Shown in pieces: positions 6,645 through 15,200 of a stretch of 28,462 nt of DNA. The DNA is from a virus. The position numbers and the translations under genes are program-made. Below the pieces are notes generated by a model that did no database searches, was not told the DNA's origin, and saw only the letters and a list, made by a program, of their open reading frames with translations. Within the stretch, counting starts at the first letter, position 1. The number at the start of each line of letters is the position of its first letter. The stretch is taken from the IMG/VR virus record IMGVR_UViG_3300046507_000485, positions 1 to 28,462 of that record; one strand, 5' to 3'.

Positions 6645-7114
6645 AAAAGCAGAAGACTTTAATCACTTACGGCACGTTCGACCTTCTTCATATTGGGCAC
6701 TTGAACCTATTGGAGAGCCTTTCGAAACTCTGCGACCGGCTTGTGGTAGGGGTGTCCACCGACGAATTCAATGCCCTTAAAGGAAAGAAATGCGTGGTGC
6801 CGTATGAAGACCGCGCTAGGCTTGTTCAGTCTTTGAGAGTTGTTGATCTGGTAATACCTGAGACGGACTGGGCGCAAAAAAGATCAGATATAATTTCCCA
6901 AGAAGCTGATATTTTTGCTATCGGTAATGATTGGGCTGGTAAGTTTGACGACCTGCAAGATATTTGCCAGGTACTCTATCTCCCTCGAACCGAGGGAATC
7001 TCAACAACCGAGATTAAAGACATCATATCAAAATCCAAAGATGACCAACTTATGGTTATCAAAAATACGCTTGAGCATGCGCTATCAATGATTGGATTAG
7101 TCGGCGCAAAATAG
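6641..7114 (+). CDS. Glycerol-3-phosphate cytidylyltransferase-like protein (TagD family)
   Basis: 157-aa nucleotidyltransferase of the cytidylyltransferase superfamily. It has TYGTFDLLHIGHLNLLE with the HIGH motif at 17-20 and RTEGISTT at 116-123, both diagnostic of TagD/TarD-type enzymes that make CDP-glycerol from CTP and glycerol 3-phosphate (or related CDP-alcohols). Length is somewhat above the ~130-aa TagD norm, with a helical C-terminal extension from ~127. I chose the ATG in the ATGA overlap with the LicD stop; an upstream ATG at 6623 lies inside LicD and would add six residues before the usual MKK start. Low GC like its partner, and followed by a strong bidirectional terminator. It supplies the activated donor for the LicD-like enzyme; substrate identity is not provable from sequence. 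Confidence 0.9.
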   Translation: MKKQKTLITYGTFDLLHIGHLNLLESLSKLCDRLVVGVSTDEFNALKGKKCVVPYEDRARLVQSLRVVDLVIPETDWAQKRSDIISQEADIFAIGNDWAGKFDDLQDICQVLYLPRTEGISTTEIKDIISKSKDDQLMVIKNTLEHALSMIGLVGAK

Positions 7115-7128
7115 GCTAAATCAAGCAC

Positions 7129-7161
7129 AAAAAGGGAGGCATTTAGATGCCTCCCTTTTTT
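7129..7161. terminator. Bidirectional intrinsic terminator
   Basis: 9-bp stem (7134-7142/7147-7155) with a TTAG loop, preceded by A5 and followed by T6, so it works on both strands. It ends the LicD-TagD transcript and the convergent tail-spike transcript; the spike stop codon (7160-7162) overlaps the T run. Confidence 0.9.
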
Positions 7162-9814
7162 ATGCCACCCTGATTTTAAGGACGCTGGCGGTTCTGTAGT
7201 GTCCGCCGATTGGAACACCACCCGTTGCAGCAGCGGCGTCATCTGCAAAGTTAGGAACATTCGCCACAGGGGTAATGATGTAGCCCGCCGACCCCTTTGG
7301 GGCTAGCAACAGGCTGACGCTACTGTCGGCTCCGAATGCCTCAAATCGCACCGCTGTGCCCGTAGCCGAAGCGCGCACAATCAACCCGTTAACAGCACCT
7401 GTAGCCGCTATGAGTTGAAGTGCGTTCAACAGCACCTCGTTGCCAAGCTCCGCGTTACCCGCCCCCTTGGCGCGACCTTTAAATGCCACGTCGGCCAGCG
7501 CGCCGTCCGTGCGATACGGAGCGTCATACACTCGCGGACCAGAGCCACCAAACAGCAACTGACCAGACGTGGTGTTCATCTGGACGTAGACCCCGGACGC
7601 AGGGCGAACAGAGCCGGCGCCAGAAGTCACCAGGAAGCCGTTAAAGGCGGCGATGGCGTTGATATTCAGCTCGGTCGCATTCGCCGATTGAATACGTCCG
7701 GTCATGGTCAGGGTTGGAGCATCGAACACCGGCACCCCAGGGGTGAGCTGCTGGCCAATAACCATGTCGACGTTGGTTAGCGTCACCGACCCAACAGAAG
7801 CGTCTTGCTTGATAGATGACAGCGCCGTGTGTGGCACGCCAACTTTAAAGGTGAAGCCTTCCAACGCACTGGCCGTACCGTCACCGACAAACTTGATCTG
7901 GTGTTTGCAGCCTGTGTTGCCAACGACTGGCGTGTCTTTGAACGTGGTTTCCATCAACCCTTCAATGGACAGGTTCTGGTGCACGCTGGTGGACGTCGTC
8001 CAAATCTCGAAAATGGCATCGTTGTAGCTGATGAAATAACAGCCACGGTCCCAGCCCCAGCCCCGGGTGAACTCCAGCCAAACGGGCGCACCGCCGCCGA
8101 TATGGCGCAGGTCGCAAGAATAGAACTGGTTGTTGGTGAACGACACCGCCACGCCAAACGCTCGCAACGCGGCGTAGTCGCTGGTCGCACCATTCCGCAT
8201 GCGGCCATCGCCGATGTAAACCTTCGACGTCGGGTCCTGGTTGTAGTTGGCCCCCCGCGTGCGCACGTAGGTGGTGGTTTCGCTGCCGATGTTCCAGAAG
8301 CATGTTTTGAGGAAGTGCCCGGTGACGTTGACCCCAAAGAAGGCGTTATTTCCGCTGGTTTCAGTGCCCTGCGGGCCAAGCAGTATGCCGCACTTCGGCG
8401 GATTGGCCTCGTCACCAAAAATGGTCAGCCCGTGGATTTGCAGCCAGCGCGTGCCGGTCATGTCCACGACGTTCTTGGTCGCCCCGCGCCCGTGGAACAC
8501 CGCACCTGACGCCTCAAGGATAGTGTTGCGCGCCTTGATGTTGGTCAGGTTGACGCTGCCGTCGATACGGTACAAGCCAGCCGGAATGTCACCGACGACT
8601 TTGACGTAGTCTTCTGAGGACACATCCACGAACGTGGACTTGATGTACTGCCAGAAGGCACTGAGCGCACTGGTCTGATCCACCAAACCGGTACCGGCTT
8701 TCAGGTCGGCGCGCTGGGCTGCGGTCATGAAGTCGTAAAGGGTTTTCTGCGGGCGCCACTGAGCCGCCCACTGGGTTTTCCAGCACCGACCATCAGCACC
8801 AACAATCACCGAGTCGTCATCGTCCGTGCTGGTGCTGTCGAGTGGGTCGAACAGGTAAGTAGCGATTACACCGCCGGTGCTGATCGATACGCTGTCAGCG
8901 CTGCCTGTATAGGCGCGAAGGACGGCCTTCGACGCAAGCTTTCGCACCGATTGCGCCGCTACGGTAGAGTCGTCCCAGCCAACCTCCGCTGCACCCTTGG
9001 CAGGGTCGGAGGCGTTGGCCAGGTCCGCTATGTTGGCTTTGGCATCGAGAGCGGGCTGTATCCCTGCAACCGATGCGGCTGCCGCTTCAGCGCTCGACTC
9101 GGCCGCCTCTGCCGAATCAGCTGCATCCAGCCTGTCCTGGTTGGTTTGCAGAGCGGCCGCCTGGCTGCCTTGAAGGTAACCCAAGCCAGTGATGGCGAAA
9201 CCTTCCGAGGCGTCACGCGCCGCAACAGCCTCGTCCCTTACCTCTGAAATGTCCTCCAGGCTGTCGCTGATCGACCAGCCGGACGACCTGTAGATGTATT
9301 CGGCCTGGTTGACCGTGTTTACATAGCGGTCACCGAACTGCAAGGGCGAGCCATCGTCGCGCACAAGCGGAGAGGTAGCGGCCGGCGCCAGGAATCGAGC
9401 GGTTCGAGCCGCGGCCTGCTGCGCGTTCTCGGCTGAAATCTGCTCAGAAAGCCCGGCCTCGACCTGGCTTTGAGCGGCCGCAGTCGCGCTGGCAGTCGCC
9501 GAGTCCTTACTGGCTTGGGCGGACACCGCAGAGAGTGCCGCGGCATCCTTGGCGTCTACCGCCACTGCGGAGGCTGAAAGGGTCTCGTCGTGCGCCTGCT
9601 CTACCTCGGCCGCGCTGGCCAAAACCTGAGCGGTCTGCGTGCTGACGGTGGCCGCCTGGGTCGCGACCTGACTGGCGTTATCGTCAACCTGGGCCGCCAA
9701 GGTGGCGACCTCAGCCCGATCGGCAGCCGTTGCGTCCCTGGCGCTTTGAATCTGCCCGAGCATTTCTACGGCGGCGTCAATCTGCGGGCCGGTATGGGCA
9801 CTGTTATAAGCCAT
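7160..9814 (-). CDS. Tail spike / tail fibre protein
   Basis: 884-aa receptor-binding protein. Residues 1-~130 are an Ala/Gln/Ser-rich trimeric coiled coil (repeated AATVSTQTAQV-like heptads), followed by a short globular segment and a second coiled coil (~215-260). The middle (~355-720) has the look of a right-handed beta-helix (repeating short strands such as NLTNIKARNTILEASGAVF and WLQIHGLTIFGD), as in polysaccharide-degrading spikes. The C-terminus (ADDAAAATGGVPIGGHYRTAS..KIRVA) is a motif I recognise from tail-fibre ends. ATG 9814 is chosen for its GGAGA ribosome binding site; a longer start at 9835 lies in the terminator tail. Whether it degrades a glycan is not shown. It lies next to the LicD-TagD glycan-modification module, which fits receptor modification against superinfection. 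Confidence 0.85.
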   Translation of the reverse strand: MAYNSAHTGPQIDAAVEMLGQIQSARDATAADRAEVATLAAQVDDNASQVATQAATVSTQTAQVLASAAEVEQAHDETLSASAVAVDAKDAAALSAVSAQASKDSATASATAAAQSQVEAGLSEQISAENAQQAAARTARFLAPAATSPLVRDDGSPLQFGDRYVNTVNQAEYIYRSSGWSISDSLEDISEVRDEAVAARDASEGFAITGLGYLQGSQAAALQTNQDRLDAADSAEAAESSAEAAAASVAGIQPALDAKANIADLANASDPAKGAAEVGWDDSTVAAQSVRKLASKAVLRAYTGSADSVSISTGGVIATYLFDPLDSTSTDDDDSVIVGADGRCWKTQWAAQWRPQKTLYDFMTAAQRADLKAGTGLVDQTSALSAFWQYIKSTFVDVSSEDYVKVVGDIPAGLYRIDGSVNLTNIKARNTILEASGAVFHGRGATKNVVDMTGTRWLQIHGLTIFGDEANPPKCGILLGPQGTETSGNNAFFGVNVTGHFLKTCFWNIGSETTTYVRTRGANYNQDPTSKVYIGDGRMRNGATSDYAALRAFGVAVSFTNNQFYSCDLRHIGGGAPVWLEFTRGWGWDRGCYFISYNDAIFEIWTTSTSVHQNLSIEGLMETTFKDTPVVGNTGCKHQIKFVGDGTASALEGFTFKVGVPHTALSSIKQDASVGSVTLTNVDMVIGQQLTPGVPVFDAPTLTMTGRIQSANATELNINAIAAFNGFLVTSGAGSVRPASGVYVQMNTTSGQLLFGGSGPRVYDAPYRTDGALADVAFKGRAKGAGNAELGNEVLLNALQLIAATGAVNGLIVRASATGTAVRFEAFGADSSVSLLLAPKGSAGYIITPVANVPNFADDAAAATGGVPIGGHYRTASVLKIRVA

Positions 9815-9833
9815 GTGTCTTTTCTCCAGGCAC

Positions 9834-9857
9834 AAAAAAGCCGCCCTTATGGGTGGC
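9834..9857 (-). terminator. Intrinsic terminator before the tail spike gene
   Basis: 7-bp stem 9840-9846/9851-9857 (one G-U pair), TTAT loop, six-T tail on the minus strand, 15-20 bp upstream of the spike ribosome binding site. Confidence 0.8.
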
Positions 9858-9876
9858 CCTGGTTAAATAGGTTTTT

Positions 9877-10497
9877 TCAGGACGCGGTGAGGATCAGGTT
9901 TCGCTCGGCGCCAGAAAGCGCGTCGACGTAGATGTCCGAAACCTCATGGGGGTAATCGATATTCGCTGAGTAAACCTGCATTGCCGGTGCCAGAGAGCGC
10001 TCAACACGCGACGTTGGTATCGCGCCGGTCATATGCACGGCCCAGCCGCTTGTGGTCCTTGGCGTGATGCCAATGCACAGCAAGAGCTCATTCTGTAGCC
10101 GCGAGGTGACGTCAATGGGTGCCCCTGGGGCTGTATGAGACTCAAGCTTGACGCTTGACCAGCCGGACGCCCGGAATGCTAAAACCGAAACAAACAATGA
10201 GTTCGACCTTTCCCTCGTCCACTTTGGCGGAGAAAGCCCCGGTGCATACCTTGCGGTGCAGACGTAATCCTGAGTTCCCTGCGCCCAGTGCTGCCAACCT
10301 GAAGCGGCCATAACGGTCTTGATCGACTCGCCAAGCGGCGACATGACCGCGACGACCAGGTCGCCCGCCTGTATGCCGCTGGGGAATGCCACTTCCGCTG
10401 GTGCTGATCCGCCCGCCAGCAGATTCGTCGCACCAACGAACTCCCAGCTGGACCATGGGCCGGGCAAGATGCCCCCCATCAATGCGGCCTCCATCAT
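9877..10497 (-). CDS. Unknown tail-region protein (206 aa)
   Basis: 206-aa protein of mostly beta character (AGDLVVAVMSP, SLFVSVLAFRASGW, NELLLCIGITPRTTSGW), possibly a beta-sandwich head or adhesin-type domain. Start ATG 10497 overlaps the stop of the preceding gene (ATGA), so translation is coupled; ATG 10476 is an alternative. A longer reading to 10614 would run through the upstream gene in another frame and is rejected. It lies between a coiled-coil fibre-like protein and the tail spike, so it is probably part of, or a chaperone for, the tail fibre assembly. I do not recognise the family. Confidence 0.75.
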   Translation of the reverse strand: MMEAALMGGILPGPWSSWEFVGATNLLAGGSAPAEVAFPSGIQAGDLVVAVMSPLGESIKTVMAASGWQHWAQGTQDYVCTARYAPGLSPPKWTRERSNSLFVSVLAFRASGWSSVKLESHTAPGAPIDVTSRLQNELLLCIGITPRTTSGWAVHMTGAIPTSRVERSLAPAMQVYSANIDYPHEVSDIYVDALSGAERNLILTAS

Positions 10498-11222
10498 GAG
10501 CGCGCCCCTACCGATCCAACCCAGCCCGTCCCTACCCATATCAGGATCACGGTCGTCCAGGCGGCACCCTGCACAGGCACTTGGCTGTTGTTCCAAAGAA
10601 TCCCACCCGGCCAAGTTACTTGGACAGCCCCAGTGATATGCACCACAACGGTCATTGCTCGACCAGCAGCCGGCGGATTAACAAAGGAAAGTGTCCGCGC
10701 AACGCTAGCGTCGACTTGGAAGACCTGACCGGCCGCCAGATCCAGCACCGACGTGGCCGGGTTCACGTCCAGGTCATAGCGTCGCAGGCTGCCGGTGTAT
10801 TCCACGCCAGTGTCGTCTGGCCTTGCCACCAGCGGAAACCCTCCCCTCCCCGCTACGGCCGGCAAGCCAGCAGAGGATTGGGCCGCGGCTGCAGCAGCCT
10901 GCGCAGTGTCGCGCGAGGCCTTACTGATCTCGGCCTGGGCCCTTGCGTTATCGGCTTGGGTAGCGGCAGTTTGTGCGCTTTGAGCAGCAGCATTGGCTTT
11001 CTGGGTTGCCGCGGTGACTTGGGTCGCGCCATTTGTGGTGGCCAGGGCAGCGCTCTCAGCGGCATCCTCGGCGCGCTGATCGATATAGGCCGCAAGCTGA
11101 TTGACCTGATCGCCGAATGGCGGCAGGGCCTGCATAAAGTTGTCCGCCAGCGTGGCAAACGTACCGGCCGCGTTCTGCCGGCTGGGCGCCTTTGGCAGTG
11201 GCGTGATGGTTGGCGTCGTCAT
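10494..11222 (-). CDS. Fibre-like tail protein with Ala-rich coiled coil
   Basis: 242 aa. N-terminus (MTTPTITPLPKAPSRQN.. FATLADNFMQALPPFGDQVNQLAAYID) resembles the virion-anchoring starts of short tail fibres; residues ~45-125 are an Ala/Gln/Thr coiled coil; the C-terminal ~110 residues are a beta domain (DVNPATSVLDLAAGQVFQVD, MTVVVHITGAVQVTWPGG) of the type that caps phage fibres. AAGGA ribosome binding site before the ATG, whose A overlaps the upstream stop (TAATG). Probably a structural tail-tip or fibre component, trimeric by its coiled coil. Specific function is inference. Confidence 0.75.
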   Translation of the reverse strand: MTTPTITPLPKAPSRQNAAGTFATLADNFMQALPPFGDQVNQLAAYIDQRAEDAAESAALATTNGATQVTAATQKANAAAQSAQTAATQADNARAQAEISKASRDTAQAAAAAAQSSAGLPAVAGRGGFPLVARPDDTGVEYTGSLRRYDLDVNPATSVLDLAAGQVFQVDASVARTLSFVNPPAAGRAMTVVVHITGAVQVTWPGGILWNNSQVPVQGAAWTTVILIWVGTGWVGSVGARS

Positions 11223-12202
11223 TAAACAAGTCCTTCAACAGAAATTGAGCAGTCCGACACCGTCGGGCTACTGATCACCAGGTTAAATTCCCGGTAATAG
11301 CCATAGAGAATGGTCGACTGATACCCGGCCTCGCCGATCCAGACGATCGGCTTTGCGCGATGCTTGGCGAGCGTGCGCTGAATCGCGCCCAATCTCGCCG
11401 TCTCGATCACCACGTCGAACTCGGCGCGCTTGGAATAGCCGCGCTCGATGACGGTTAGGTTGCCGAAGTCATCAACCTCTTTGCGGCTGTAATCTATGAT
11501 TCCCACAGATGAGCCATACAGCGCCTTTCCAATCTCGGCCATCTTCCCCAGAATCAGCGCGCCGGCCTTGGCCACGCCGCCCGGCTTGGAAATGACGATC
11601 TCGATAGAGCCGTAATTTCCAACCGGGATATCCAGCATCACAAAGTCCTCATTCAGCTCGACAGGACTGAAGAAGTAGTCATACCAGTCCGTGATCCCAT
11701 CGGTTGACACTGGCGAGGCCTGCGACTCGTACACGATGCCCTGATAGGGGTCGGTCACCCGCACCAGGATCGAGGCCGCATCGATGCCGAAGAACGCCAG
11801 CGCGTCAGCCGCCCTGCCCGGCGCGACCGTCACCGAAATGCTTTCGGGGTTTGTAGTGACTGTGCCGACTTTGTCGTCGAACATCTTCCAGCGGTTGGTT
11901 GGGCCCAGATCCAGCCAGGTCGGCGGGTCGGTAGGGACTGCCTCGGGGCTCACATTGGTGTTGGCGACAAGCGCTTCATAGTTTCGGCTATTCAGCATCA
12001 CCCGGCCGCCGACAACGTAGGCCGTGGTAGAGGACCAGACTGCATAGTCGGTTTCTGGAACGTTGGTAACGAGTGACGCAACCTGGAACGCCTGCCCCAC
12101 TTGAACAATCAGGGGCTCAGCATCCGGCTCAACCAACAAGGCCCCCATGGGGCCAAGGGCTGACATGCTGGGCGTGATCTCTATCGGCTCAATAATCCTC
12201 AC
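11222..12202 (-). CDS. Tail protein, carbohydrate-binding-like (distal tail component)
   Basis: 326 aa, GTG start overlapping the tape-measure stop by 4 bp (GTGA), so translationally coupled. A segment at ~55-105 (VWSSTTAYVVGGRV..YEALVANTN..P..PTWLDLGPTNRWKMFD) looks like a CBM5/12-type chitin-binding fold, and I recall the LGPTNRW(A/K)MFD block from structural proteins that follow the tape measure in other proteobacterial phages. The remainder is beta-rich and ends in SISVEGLV. In lambda order this slot is the tail tip, so it may form the distal tail or hub. Virion location is inferred from position and memory of homologues. Confidence 0.75.
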   Translation of the reverse strand: MRIIEPIEITPSMSALGPMGALLVEPDAEPLIVQVGQAFQVASLVTNVPETDYAVWSSTTAYVVGGRVMLNSRNYEALVANTNVSPEAVPTDPPTWLDLGPTNRWKMFDDKVGTVTTNPESISVTVAPGRAADALAFFGIDAASILVRVTDPYQGIVYESQASPVSTDGITDWYDYFFSPVELNEDFVMLDIPVGNYGSIEIVISKPGGVAKAGALILGKMAEIGKALYGSSVGIIDYSRKEVDDFGNLTVIERGYSKRAEFDVVIETARLGAIQRTLAKHRAKPIVWIGEAGYQSTILYGYYREFNLVISSPTVSDCSISVEGLV

Positions 12203-15200
12203 GCGAACAACTCCTGTTCCAGTTTCTGAGGCAGCAGGTCGGTGTTTTTCGCTGCTTTCATGGTGTTTTTTGCAATCGCAAACAGCGCCGACTTGAGCTC
12301 AGCCCGGAGCTGGCGAACCTCGTTTGCCGCTTCCTGGCCATTGCCACCCTTGAGCATGGCGGCCGTCTGGTTGGCGTTGTAGATCCGGCTCGGGCCTGTA
12401 ACCTCCAGTTCCGGGCCGTTCTCGCCGACCAGGCGCAGGCCGCCGCCGAAGTTGCCGCCGGCAGCGAAGCCCGGTACACCGGCCGCCTTTTTCTGCTGGT
12501 ACTCGTCCGATCCTGTAAATCCGGCCAAAAGCTGCTCATAGGTCACCGCGCCCGATTGCAGCAAGGCGACCCAGCGGGCTTTTCCTTCCGCCTCAGATTT
12601 TCGACCCAGCACCGAGTTATAAAGCGACTCGACCAGGGTTTCATTGTTGGTCGAGGTGGCGCCCGTTGCTGTGCCAGAGATAGCCGACAGCGCCGCCACA
12701 ACCGAGGCATTCATCGCCGAGATTGCTGCCGACACGCTAATGACCGATGAGTCGATTCCGTTCAGTGCATCCATCTGCGCCTGGGCGAACGCCAGTTGCT
12801 GATCGAATTTCGCCATTTGATCGTCATACGACTTTTCAGCCTGATCCAGCTGCGCTTGCAGGGTTTTCACTGTCTGCTCGGCAGTGGTCAATTGCTTGCC
12901 ATTCAGCGCTTCAAGCTCGGCAATCTCGTTGGCGGTGCGCCCCTGGTCGCGGTGAAAGTCCAGCATCGAGCCATAGGCGTCGGTGTTGTTGCTGTCGAGC
13001 ACGTCGAGTGCATCACTGAGCCCAGTGAAGCCTGCCAGCGATCCGCCCGAACGTGCCTTTTCCAAGGCGCCACGCAACGTGGCCTGAGCCTGGCTGCGCA
13101 GCGCCTTGACTGCCTCGTCAGAGTCGCCCCGCAGCCGCTTCAGCGCTTCGCCAAGGTCATTGCTGACTCCGGTCAGGTCGCTGACTTTGCTGCCTGCCGT
13201 GCTGAGCATGTTGTTGAGGGATGTCACGCGATCGTTGTAAGCCGCGGTGACCGCCTTCTGCTCGGCGGCAACGGCACGCTGCACCGCGCCATTTGCGGCA
13301 GTAACTGCCCCCATCAGCGAATCGACAATAGCCTTGGCAGCATCTGCAGCAGCCTGCTGGGCCTCTGCTGCGCGCTGCTCCAAGATCGAATAGGCCGCTG
13401 CCGCGTTCTGGCTCAGCCCTGTGAGCGTAAGGAGCATCGCCCGACCAGCTTCTGTCTGCCCGTCGATCCCTTCGACCATGTCCCGGAATCCCTGGCGAGT
13501 GCCAGGGAGTGCCAGATTCAGCGCTGCGAACTGCTGATTGATCGCCGCCAGTGTGTTGTCGGCCTTCTCCGAGTCGGTGTAGAAGTTGGCGTAGTAGTTC
13601 TGCGCAAACTCCGCCGCCTGCTGAGCGGCTGCCTGCTGGGCTGCCTGAGCTTCCGCCGCACGCTGCTCAAGGATCGAGTAGGACGCCGCTGCGTTGCCGG
13701 CCAGGCCAGTCAGCGTGATGAACATGGACCGGCCGGCCTCGGTGGTCACGTCCAGCGCTTCGATCATGTCCCGGTAGCCCTTGCGGGTTTCCGGCAGCGC
13801 AATATTCAGATCGGCAAACTGCTTGTTGACAGCCTCCAGGGTGTCGTCAGCCTTCTCGGTTTCGCTGAAGAAGTTGGTGTAGTAGGTGTTGACTCGAGCT
13901 GACAGCGCATCGAATCCGCCAGCCATGGCCGACAACTGCTCAGCCATCTTGCCGCCAGTCACCGACACATCGAACAGACCGACGTTCAGGTTGGTCATGA
14001 CCGAGTTGACGCTTTCGAGGTTCTGCACGAACGCCGTCAGCGCCTCGACGTTGTAGCCATCCAGGCCTGACCCTGTTGCCGAATTGATCGCCGAGGCCAT
14101 CGAGTCAGCGGTGCTGCTGAACCACTTGGTCACCTCCTCTTGGATCTGCTCGGCAGTCTTGTCCTTGGTGCTGATCTTTGTCGCGGCGACGTTCAGGCCG
14201 TCGAGCACGCCGTCGTTCAGGTTTACGTTGAGGCGATCGAACAGGCCAAGCACAGCCCCTTCGGTGGCGTCATAGGTCGCATCCAGCGATGCCTGCATTT
14301 CAGGATCGAGCGCAGACAGGCGGGTGCGCTTCTTGTTGCTGGAGAACAGCCCGCCTTTTTTCTTCTGGTACTCGAACTGCTTGGCACTGAGATCACCATC
14401 CTCAACGCCGAGCTGGATGCCCTGGTCCTTGGTCTGCCATTTTCCGCCAAACAGTGAGCCGCCCAGGTATCCGCCGATGGCCGCACCAATGGCCGCGCCT
14501 ATGCCTGGAATCGGTATCAGGATCTGACCGGCTACAGCACCGGCTGCAGCGCCGACCCCGCCAGCTACAGCACCCTTGACGCCGCTTTGACCGTAACCGT
14601 ACAGCGCACCGCCGAGCCCGTAACCGGCGGCACCCAGACCGCTCAGGCCTGAGCCCGCTATGCCGTTAACGCTGCCGCCAGCCCCGGCCGAGAAGTTCGA
14701 CACGTTGGCATATCCAGCCGCGGTGGAACCGCTGCCACTGCTGAACATGCCGCCGACTGCGCTGCTGCCGTAGTCGTAAACACCGCTCAGGCCGCCTGCC
14801 TGATAGGCGCCATAGAGATTGCTGCCGGTACCACTCAGGAACTTGTAGGCCGACGCTCCGTAGTTGGCAACGTCCGCAAGGCCAATACCGCCCGAACCAG
14901 CAGAGCCAGCGGAGCCGCCAAGAGCGCTTGCTGCTGCGCCGGCACTGCCGGTAAGGCCAAGCGTCCCCAGAATGATCGGCATCACCTGGGACTTGACGGC
15001 AATCCTTGCGATCTCGGCAATGATTGTGTTCGCGAAATCCTTGAACGATGCCTTGCCAGTCGTGATAAAGCTGACCAGCACGTCCTCGAGGCCGGTGAAG
15101 GCCTTGGTGAACGCCGAGTTGACTTGCCCTGCAACGTTCTTGACTTGCTCCAGATACGTCTCATAGGCCGATGTGGCGCCGTTGAGCCAGTTGGTCTGCT

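Noticed and set aside
7829-8509. 226-aa plus-strand ORF within the tail spike gene
   Set aside because: Antisense shadow; no domain and no ribosome binding site.
12796-13902. 368-aa plus-strand ORF inside the tape measure gene
   Set aside because: Composition is that of an antisense shadow of the Ala/Gln-rich coiled coil. No ribosome binding site or recognisable domain.
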